Of a DNA stretch of 64,000 nt, positions 55,353-64,000 are shown piece by piece. The stretch covers positions 124,001 through 188,000 of the forward strand of contig QJPP01001744.1 in assembly GCA_003996215.1 (NCBI GenBank). Reading direction: 5' to 3'. Both the position numbers and the translations under genes were made by a program. Position 1 is the first letter of the stretch; the number at the start of each line of letters is the position of its first letter. The stretch is from Jaltomata sinuosa. Taxonomy: Eukaryota > Streptophyta > Magnoliopsida > Solanales > Solanaceae. The notes beneath the pieces are model-generated. The model was given only the letters and a program-made list of their open reading frames with translations. It did not search any database and was not told the origin of the DNA.

Positions 55353-56625
55353 TGATAAGTCAGTAATGTACTAACTTATTGAGCCTTTAATCATGAATTA
55401 TTGCTATGTTTTGATGTAATTTAGAGGCTATTATAACCTTTATTGATATGAATGCAGGTACTCTTGGTCAAAGATAGAAAATAAAGAATTGGACTCAAAA
55501 AAGCTTAAAAGAAGTTAAAGTGTGAAATGATCAAGTGAGATGAAGATTTTGCCGAGAGGTGAGGCCACCGTGCAACACGCACAACCCTTGGTATGATATG
55601 CACCTCCGTTTGCATAAAACAAAGAATGAAGGTGAAGAATATGTTAAGGGGTGTGGCCGTTGTGCGATACGCACAAGGCCTGGTGCACCAAGATCCAAAT
55701 GTAAGCCAGGTCACTGGTCCTCCAAAGCCAAGCTGTGCAGCGTACACAATGTGACGTGCAAAACAAACGTCATGCTGCTCCTGAGGGGCAATTTTGTCAA
55801 CTTTTGTATAATGAATTGGGAATATTCTAAAACCCAATTTAGGCATAGTTTTTTTATCGTTTTGAATAGTTTTCAGTTTTTGAGCAAGCTTCTCTCCCAA
55901 GGAAATATAGAGGGTTTCACTGAATTCTCTCCATCTTCAACCTTGGATTTGTAAATTTGAGCTTGGATATTGGATTCTTACTACAATTAATGAAAAGGAA
56001 TTTGAATTTTCCTATGGGTATACTTTCTTCCTCCATTTACATGAGTGGCTAAGTCTCCTTGTCTAGGGATATGTTGATGATGGGTACTTGATTAAAGGGT
56101 ATGGATCTTGCTTATTTGTGTTTATAATTGCTAATATGATATGGGCCTAGTGACCATATTTTAACTCTAAAATTTGTGGTTGCAAATAGTGATTGATGTT
56201 ACTAGATTGTGTTCGTACTTGCGAAAGAGGTTCATAATTTCATATGTGAATTTTCTAGTGGGTAATTGGGATTCCAATTGGATTGAGTCTAGAAATAGCT
56301 CAATTCACCGAAAATACCCATTTAAGGATTTAAGCTAGAGATAGTATGACCTCCCCAAGCCTATATTGGTTGGTTAATGGTAAAACCATGGTGCTTGAAC
56401 AAAGACCATTGGATAAATGTTTGTGAGATTGAAAGATTAATATTCATTCCTAAAACTAATGCTACCTATGTTATTCAGTAAGAATTTACATAATTGAGCA
56501 AGTACATTGACCCATTTTTGAGTCCCATCAGAAACACATTCCTAGTCGTCCTCTCTCTTGTTTACACCCCGCATTTACTTTATTGTTTGGTTTGGAATTG
56601 AATTGTGATAGATTTCCCTTCTCTC
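55353..56625 (+). mobile_element. Element F (Athila type) 5' LTR, 3' end deleted
   Basis: Starts TGATAAGTCAGTAATG and aligns with 1155-about 2450 throughout, including the dyad cluster at 55560-55790 ('gtgcaacacgcac', 'gtgcgatacgcac'). It lacks the last 200 bp, the primer site and the leader. It joins directly to gag codons at about 56626. Frames at 55505-55954 on both strands are chance. Confidence 0.78.
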
Positions 56626-56695
56626 GAATGGGGTAAGCCACTGCTTGGTTGGAAGGACTACCAGATGGGTCAATCACCTCTTGGGCTGAGTTGGT
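56626..56695 (+). pseudogene. Element F gag, part 1
   Basis: Reads ATAWLEGLPDGSITSWAELV, the conserved Athila gag block, with one stop before it. It is cut after the first two bases of a codon by the solo LTR at 56696 and resumes as ETFMV after the target-site copy at 59739. Confidence 0.8.
56691..56695 (+). repeat. Target-site duplication TTGGT, left copy
   Basis: TTGGT here and at 59739-59743 flank the solo LTR exactly. Removing one copy plus the LTR restores the gag reading frame across the site. Confidence 0.9.
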
Positions 56696-59600
56696 TATAA
56701 TACCTCAAATTTTTGGGTTAAAGTTTGACTTTTCTGACGTATGTAAGAAATGTGTGGGGACCACCCAAGGATCTTTGTAACATTCAGACATCGGATAAGC
56801 CTTAGGTTATATGTGAAGTGAGGAGGTTCATAAATGAGAATTCGTATAGCATAAGAATGACGATTATTTTCTCACTATAAGGAAATATATATATATATTA
56901 TTTTCACCTTGAGTATTAGTAACTCAAAAAAAAATTGTATTCTTGATATTGAATTAGTATTTGATAAAATATATTTTCTAGATGGCCTCACTCTTTATGA
57001 AATATTAGTATGTCTTAATTTTATAAGATAATTGTGATTTTTCTCTCTTATATATTATAGAAATTTTAGAAGATTAGTTGTTTAAGAGTTTATTAAAGTA
57101 TTAAATAAAAAATAAAACTAGTGTATTTATATTATATTCTTAAATTGATCATATTTGGACATTTATCCAAATTGATTTGTTCCACCGCCACAAGAGAGCT
57201 GCCCCTTGTTTTCAATATCGGGATCATCTTGGTTTTAGATCAAAAGAAAGTCAACCCTTAAGTTTTAAGTGAAGATTTGCTAAAGGAATCAAGGAGTCTT
57301 CTTGCTGGAAAATGAAGTTTGGGCGTCTCCTTTGGACTTTTCACTTCTGCTGGTTAAGGGATCATTTTTTTAAGAATAATATATAATTAAGTATTCACAA
57401 GGATTCTAGATCTAGTAGTTGTAACAATAGGACGACAATGGCAACCCATCATCCGATGCACTATTTCAAGGAGCTCAAGAATTCATAAAATGGAGATTTT
57501 TGTGATTTATCTTCAAAAGGTAATTCTGAAATTCTTAGTTATGTATGTCTTGGGGAGTTATAATTGATGAACTTTAGAATTTGAAAGTGTGATTTACCTC
57601 ATGATAATTCTCAAATTAGAAGTCTTGAATGGACGAAACTATGTCTTGAAGGTGGATTGTTGAACTTGGGTCAAGATTAACATTCGTGAGATTGTTTGGA
57701 ATCCACAAAACTACCGTTAGCTACAAAGTTAGCTATAAAGAACCTGAGGTATGTAAGCCTTGACCTCCCTCTTCTTCTACTAACTAATGAGAGCATTTTT
57801 ATGCGTTTTGGTAAAGAACTCACGGGATGGTGTTTGGAAGCCGAGAGTTCAAAGATTATTTGTATTTGGTTGGGCCTTTTGGGGCTATTTATGGTGAATT
57901 TGAATAAAGGGAGAGTAACCTTGACCTCGAGTGGGGTTCATGTGTTCATTTGGAGGCAGGGTGTGGTGATACACTATATATTTATCATATTTTTTGAGCT
58001 TATCGCTCGTGAGCTATTACTGTGTTGCCAGTATAGCCGTACTTCTTAGTTAGCTGCTTATTTAACCTCCATATTGTTATTTAGTATAGATATTAATTGT
58101 ATAATGAAAAAAATCATCATGACGTGATATTCATGCTAGACTCAAGGTATGTAAAGCTAAAACCTCCTTCGCCATTAAGGCATAATCTATAATCACTTAT
58201 TTCTCCTAAAGGAGTCAACATATCTTACTTGATATATGTGACATAGCCTTTACCTTTTATATGTCTAATAAATGACTATATGCATAATATGACTATAATG
58301 CCTACACTCCCTTTCCATTTGAAATCACTTGTCCTCACACTTTCTGTGTCTATTTGTTGAAGGCACAATATTCATATCACTCTTGTTGGGTCAATTATCT
58401 GTAGAGTTATACATGATCATGTTCGTATTCATTAAAAATTCTTAAAAGTCACATGGTATATCCGTTACGTACTATAAATTAGAATAAATGGCTATAGTAT
58501 AGTCATACTAGCATATCTGATCACATAGAGATATATTATAAGAGGATATAAGAATTGGCATTTATATAGTTAGATACCATTAAAGAAGTTAGATGTATAT
58601 GTGAAGTATTACCTGAATGGATAAACAATCTTTATCATAATTTAGTTGTATAGGCCTCTAAGGCATTATATGATAAAAGGTTATCCTTAACGTTGGGAGG
58701 GTATTCATAGTATTTACTTGACACACCTGCGCGATGTGATTATGTGCACAGTATCGAGACCATACCATTATAGTGAGCCTAAATATTATGGTGTACCTGC
58801 CCTTGTGGCATTATTTGTATTTGGATTCAGCTAAAAAGTCATGTACTAGTTCCCCTGACTCGAGCCAATACATGGCACATGTGGTCTGCGGCCAGACCCT
58901 CACAGTGAGCCCATGGGGGGCATACCTTGTATCAGACCGCGATTACAGTTATGTGTATTGAATCATAGTCATGAGTATTTGGGCAACACATGCCTTACAC
59001 TTGCTATAAATCACCTTGGTAGGATATCATATGATTATTTGTATTAAAGTAGTTATAGGACATCACCTAGGCAAATTACTAGGCGCTTCATAATGATGAA
59101 TAACTCAGTAAGACGTTATACGATAAGTTAACAAAGACAAATGCATAGGTTACAATGTTATATTGTGTACCTGTCACTTGTACACTCATAAATTATGGTT
59201 CCAGAGAAAGTTTCTAGTATTCAGTTGTGTATAGTTGCTCATTTTGTTATTTGATTCATTGAGCATCCTCATATGTTTACTTGTTATTCTGTCTGCTTTA
59301 CATACCAGTACACATTATATATGTACTGAAGTCCCTACATTCGGGGATGCTGCATTGTTATATATGCAGGGTTAGGTATACCAATATAGCAGACTCCTAT
59401 ATTAGGCACTCAAGCAAAGCAGTAAGTTAACTCTTCTCTCATCTAGACCTAATAGACATTTGGTACTCCTTAGTCATACTTATAGTCATAGTTTGGGTAT
59501 GTCGAGGCCCTGTATCAACCATCTATCATTGTAGAGTTATAGATTCTATTAGAGGCTTCGTAGACAATCTGAAGTTCCAGGTGTAATTATAGTTTCAATT

Positions 59601-59738
59601 GTAGATTGCATTAGCGGCAAATGTATATCTCCTTGTTATTGTCATATTTATAGCAACTCATCCGCTTAGCATAAGTTAATTGTATAGCAGGTGCTCATAA
59701 GGACCCTTGTTTGCCTTTGTCGATCGGGGGGCGTGACA
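56696..59738 (+). mobile_element. Solo LTR (3.04 kb) inside Athila gag
   Basis: Starts TATAATACCTC (decayed TGTAATACC) and ends GGGGGCGTGACA, flanked by a perfect 5-bp duplication. No PBS, coding region or second LTR is present, so the element body was lost by LTR-LTR recombination. It differs from the A, B and D families. No dyad cluster like those in the other LTRs is evident. The 117-codon frame at 57696-58049 is chance. Confidence 0.85.
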
Positions 59739-59743
59739 TTGGT
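59739..59743 (+). repeat. Target-site duplication TTGGT, right copy
   Basis: Matches 56691-56695. The following bases continue the interrupted gag codons. Confidence 0.9.
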
Positions 59744-61048
59744 AGAAACTTTCATGGTTTGATTTTTCCCTTCTACAAAGCTTTTATAAGGCTTTGAACT
59801 TAATGAACAAGTTTGTGGTCAACAACCTCTGGGTGGTACCTTCATGGGACCAACAATTTGCTCTCGCCTTGGTCCTTCTAGAAAGAATGACTAAGACTAA
59901 CTGAGCTTGGTACATGAGGGAGGCTAATGTTCCTACCACGGGAGTGACCTTATCTATTTTGACAAATGAGATGCAGAGAAAGGAATAAGAGAGGGATGAG
60001 ATGATAGCCAAGATGATGACACAAATTGATCTCTTGGCCAAGCAAATAATGGGGGCCAGAAGTGCTAAGACCGTGAATGATGTGAGTACACCAGAGATCA
60101 AGGATAGTGATGACGAGCTAATGACCATCATGGATGGTAAACTTTGCTACTTGTTGATGGGTTCTCATCTTGGGTATTATCACCTGAGGGATGAGAATCA
60201 AAGTTGTATTAAGGATAAGGAACGAGATGGCAATTGAAGGGATCGTGACAAAGAGGGTGATAGATATAATCACTGTCAAATCCATACGTACCTCCAAACA
60301 AGTTAGATACCTTATATCAACCCACCACAACCAATCTCGGTCACACAAAGATAAAGGACATGTTGTCCTTGGTTTTGAAGAAAGTAGAGACAACAAATAT
60401 CGGGGTTAGTGAGCTTAAAAGAAAAGTTTCAACGCTTTACCAAACCGCGAGCTCTCATTCAGCCTCAATTAAGCATCTTGAGACACAAATGAACCATCTA
60501 TCCACTCAAATGAATTTCATATTGAGGGGAACACTCCCTAGTGACACCACAACCAATCCTTAAAATAACTCTCATATTATGGCTATTGTTACTAGAAGTG
60601 GAAGAACGAGTGGTGTGGTGAAAAAGCCCATTGGGGATGTTGTGGAGAAGCAGACTGATGTGGTGAAAAGGCATAGTATTAAAGCTGTTGTGGAGCCTAT
60701 TGACATGGAAGAAGAGGTTACGCATGACAAATATGTTGTAGAACCAAAAGTTGGGGTAAAGCTTAGTGCACCCAATATTTTGATGAATGTTGATATTAAT
60801 GATGAAAAGGAGGAGGCTAAATATCCTCCCCAAGTGGCCATAGACATTGAAAAGGACACTTCTATTGTGCAAGGTGTGCCGACCATACTATCCAAGGGAC
60901 CTCCTACATACCCTCAAAGGTTAAATAAGAAGAAGAAAGAGAACAAATTCAATAAATTTGTTGACATATTCAACAAACTTTCAATAAATATTCCTTTGGT
61001 TGAAGCCTTAATGCAAATGCCGGGGTATGCCAAATTCATGAAGGATTA
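59744..61048 (+). pseudogene. Element F gag, part 2 (Athila type)
   Basis: Continues gag with ETFMV, FFPSTK and NEMQRKE...MMTQIDLLAKQIMG (about 60000). A frame change near 60235 follows. From 60360 one register holds SHSASIKHLETQMNHLSTQMN, MAIVTRSGRTSG, PPTYPQRLNKKKKENKFNKF and LSINIPLVEALMQMPGYAKFMKD, a strong Athila signature. Stops occur at about 60561 and 61047. It would form the particle core. Confidence 0.85.
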
Positions 61049-61493
61049 GCTTAAGAAAAAGAAAGTTGTTGATGTGGGAACCATTGAGATCTCACACATC
61101 TGTAGCGTTGTGATGACAAGTAATATTGCTACAAAATAGGAAGACCCGGGTGTATTCAATATTCCTTGCACTATTGGGTTGTTTGTGTTTTGGAAGGCCT
61201 TGTGTGACTTAGGGGCAAGCATCAACTTAATTCCCCTAGTAATCTTCAAGAAGTTAGGATTGGGTACGCCCAAACCTACACCTATGCGACTCCTCATGGA
61301 TGATCGGTCCATCAAGTGTCTGATAGGAATTTTATTTGACGTGCTGGTCAAGGTCGACAAGTTTATCCTCCTAGTCGACTTTGTGATTTTGGATTGTGAA
61401 GTGGATATCGAGGTGCCCATCATTTTGGGGCAACCATTGTTGGCTACAGGGAGAGAATTAGTGGATGTTGAACTCAGAGAACTTAAATTTTGA
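61049..61493 (+). pseudogene. Element F aspartic protease
   Basis: Same register as gag from 60360. EDPGVFNIPCTIG is followed by the active-site strand ALCDLGASINLIP (D-L-G-A, the normal Athila form), KLGLGTPKPTPMRLLMDDRSIK and the C-terminal VPIILGQPLLATGRELVDVE. It ends in TGA at 61491-61493. A stop at about 61137 separates it from gag. Reverse transcriptase and integrase are absent downstream. Confidence 0.85.
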
Positions 61494-63488
61494 GTAGGAA
61501 CTGAGGAATGACATTCAATGTATGCTAACCCACAAAGCCTTTAGATGAATTGTGGGTAGTATTGGTGATAGATTTTGAGGGCAAGCTAGTTTGTGCCTTT
61601 AAGGAGTTTGAAATAGGCAAGACACCCAAGTTTGAGGGGTTTCCAAGTTGGAAACTAGATGATGTGTTGAGGGTGTTAATGGAGCAATTCCCCTTCTTGG
61701 GATGGGGCCACACCAATTGAATTGGCATGATATCCGACAATGATTGAGGAATGAGGTACTATCATCGAGCCACGATGTTAAATCAAGTGCTTCTTGGGAG
61801 GCAACCCAAGTGTTTTTACTTTATTTTTGTTACCTTTTGTTGTTTTTGGTTTGTTTTAGGAATGCATGGAGAAGAAAAATGACAAAGTGGAAAAATAAGA
61901 CAAAAAGGGGATGTTCGGATGGCCGTGCAGTTCGCACGAGCTGTTGTGCACATCCCACATGCCACCGCATCCCAAGTCAGTAAACTGGAAGAAAAAATGT
62001 TGAGTTGGAAGCGATGTGCATTGGGCTGTGCATTCCACACGAGCCCTTGTGTGCGTTACACCACCTCCGCACACCATAACAGAAAGCTGATCCAAGTTTG
62101 GGCATGCAATCAGCTGGTGCAAAGCGACATGTGGTTTGCACAAGGTCTTGTGCAAATCACACATTGTGGTGCACCAAGGTAAGTTTTAAAAATGTTGTTG
62201 ACCTACCCATTGACCAAACTGACCCGGTGACTTTTCTTCTTCTTTTTCTCTTTTAAAACTGCCACCTTCACCTCTTTTCTTCCATATTCCTCCTAACCTC
62301 CACAATGTTTCTCCTAAATATCTCTCACAAATCCCCTAAACTCTCCCAAAATATTCTCCTTCTGTCACCCACATCCCTCCACCACTTCAATGCCAGTCAT
62401 TGTCGTTGTCATCTCTGGTCAAAATTGTTGGGTCAAATGTTGCACCTTCAAAAGCTCTAATTTTTGCTCCCCTTCTCTTAATCTTCACTTGTGGAAAGTT
62501 TCTTGACGTTAAATACATATTTTTATGTTGATTGAGAACTTATATTGTGAAGCATGCTCATTAGAATTGCGATGTTGATTTTGAGTGAGATCCAAAAATT
62601 TTGGGTCTCCAATTTTGGTTTGTATTGTGGATTTTCTTAGGATTAGCTTGGTAGAACTTGTCGTTATGATGATACATATTGATTGTAGTAAGTTTTAGCT
62701 TTAAAAATCTATGTTTGCAGTGAAGTCTGAGTAACCCACTTGTGATTGGTGCATGATTTGGCCCTATGATAGATTGGGTGACGTCATTCTTAAGGGTAAA
62801 TCGTCATCTTCATGAGGTTTTGGTTGAGAATTGATGTTTTAGGCTGAAATTTGTTACTACTATTGTGCCCATGTTCTTTGTTGAATATGCTTACTGGGTG
62901 TATGATTTTGGTTAGGAGGTTGAAATTGTTGTGAATGAATGTGCCTAATTGTGAACAATTTAAGGCTTGATGTTCCCAATGACAGATGGGGTAACGTCCT
63001 TCTTAAGGGAAGTCATTAAGTTCTTTTTTTTGGTTTTGAATTGTGTTAATGGATTTTGGGGAAGTCTGAGTACCCGGATTATATGGGTCATAGAATGATT
63101 GGACCTATTGTTTAAATTGCTTGATTATTGGTATGGTGCTTGTTGACAAGTGCACTCGACACGTATTGTTCTGCGAATCACATGCTTAACACAAAAGAAG
63201 AGAAGGGATTGAAAAAATCCATGTGTTTACCTATGTGTTTTGCATGCGGAGCGCAGACCTCTATGTGTGAAATCCACAAGGCACCGAACAAGGTTGAAAA
63301 AGGCTTTCAGTTCACTAATTTATGGGGCAGAGGCCAGTGCGATGCGCACTCCTACTGGTGCGAACCGTACGAGCCTTTGCACCCTAACACAGAAACCACT
63401 ACAGGTTCTATTAGCTTGTGTGGAGCTTCATGTGATGCGCACTTCTCCTATTGCAGTCCGCACGAGGTTTGCACAAGACAGAAGGTAC
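61494..63488 (+). mobile_element. Element F 3' region after a large pol deletion
   Basis: About 250 bp of decayed post-protease text (61500-61740) is followed by 'ttcttgggaggcaacccaag' (about 61790), the usual Athila 3' landmark. So RT, RNase H and integrase were deleted. The remaining 1.7 kb is non-coding. It holds two GTGC/GCAC dyad clusters (61915-62180 and 63150-63480) using the same words as Athila LTRs. Frames of 60-134 codons here show no family signature. Confidence 0.7.
61915..62180 (+). repeat. GTGC/GCAC dyad cluster outside an LTR
   Basis: Words 'gcagttcgcacgagc', 'gttgtgcacatcccac', 'gtgtgcgttacacc', 'gtggtttgcac' and 'gtgcaaatcacac' recur. A second cluster at 63150-63480 has 'gcgatgcgcac' and 'ggtgcgaaccgtacg'. 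Confidence 0.65.
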
Positions 63489-64000
63489 TGATAAATGCTC
63501 AAATGTACTCTTCAAGATGTAGGTATCGATGATTGTCAAGCAAAACATATTTATAAATACCCAACAGATGTCGGGGTCGTACCCACGGAGACTTGTAGAT
63601 AGCACAATAATGATTGTAATGAAACGACTTCACTAAGAGAGTAAGTGTTTGAAACACGAAAGTAAAGGATTGGGGGGAATTGGGATTCTGCCACAATAAT
63701 CTCAATTCAAGCAAGACAGTAAAGTAAAACGAGTATACAAAAGAAAGTAGACGACGTGGGATGTCTGTCCAATAGCGCTCTAGTGTGGGATAGGGTGATT
63801 GCCTATTCACACAATTTCTCGCTCATTGACATAGGTAGACTTGGTTTTAGGTATGGTTCTTCATCTCTCGATCAACAACTATATGTCCGACAACCTCGGT
63901 TACCACACTATCGGTTTAACAACAAACAACCAAGCTAAAGCTTAGGGAGGTCATACTATTTCTAGCTTAGACCCTTAAATGGGTTATTTCGTTGATATGA
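63489..64000 (-). mobile_element. Athila-type LTR, minus strand, cut by the window edge
   Basis: On the minus strand it ends GCATTTATCA. It is the inverse of the LTR at 1155-2662: 'cggggtcgtacccacgg', and 'ggaggtcatactatttctagct' followed by 'agacccttaaat' near the window end. It inserted into element F's 3' region in opposite orientation. Confidence 0.8.

Noticed and set aside
55505..55954. Two 131-codon frames on opposite strands
   Set aside because: They lie wholly inside the Athila LTR dyad cluster and are not conserved in the LTR at 1155.
57696..58049. 117-codon frame
   Set aside because: It is inside the solo LTR and matches no domain known to me.
63128..63532. 134-codon frame
   Set aside because: Composition follows GTGC/GCAC words of the Athila 3' region and it runs into another LTR.

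Overview
This is plant nuclear DNA made almost entirely of transposable elements. No host protein gene, rRNA, tRNA or CRISPR array was found. The LTR families (Tekay/Del-type chromoviruses whose LTRs start near TGTAAC or TGTAATGACC, and Athila-type elements), their tRNA-Met primer sites (TGGTATCAGAG...) and a solendovirus-like endogenous pararetrovirus suggest a large-genome Solanaceae species such as pepper, tomato or a relative. Family is inferred and species cannot be fixed from sequence alone.

Layout. 1-2662: a truncated Tekay-type LTR, then an Athila 3' end with polypurine tract and LTR. 2788-24980: a three-layer nest. The outermost is a minus-strand non-autonomous element C, whose 3' LTR is split into 2788-4323 and 21166-22045. 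Inside it is a plus-strand Tekay-type element A (4324-21165) with decayed gag-pol. Inside A's 3' untranslated region is a minus-strand, coding-free LTR element B (11293-19174). 24981-36057: plus-strand chromovirus D with a full 5' LTR, decayed gag-pol and a truncated 3' LTR. That LTR abuts an inverted related LTR (36058-38240) at a 10-bp perfect palindrome. 38241-47858: minus-strand LTR pieces, a broken plant transposon-type gene (40686-41579) and a 2.4 kb endogenous caulimovirid fragment on the minus strand (43535-45957). The viral fragment lies between duplicated flanks. 47859-55352: minus-strand chromovirus E, cut by Athila-type element F (55353-63488). A clean solo LTR (56696-59738, duplication TTGGT) sits inside F's gag. 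F's 3' region is cut by another Athila LTR at 63489, which runs off the window.

No genes cooperate here in the host sense. Each gag-pol once encoded capsid, protease, reverse transcriptase-RNase H and integrase (with a chromodomain in A, D and E). All carry stops, frameshifts or lost catalytic residues, so none should be autonomous. The least damaged coding sequence is the 537-codon viral coat-protein-like frame.

The most unusual pattern is that several LTR families each carry a cluster of short GC-rich dyads with a family-specific word. Examples are CCACGACCCGTGG, GTGCGAACCGCAC, GCGCGATCGCGC/GGCGCCATTGGCGC and CCACTGCAGTGG. Where a TATA box can be seen, the cluster lies just upstream of it, which points to a promoter-proximal (U3) role.
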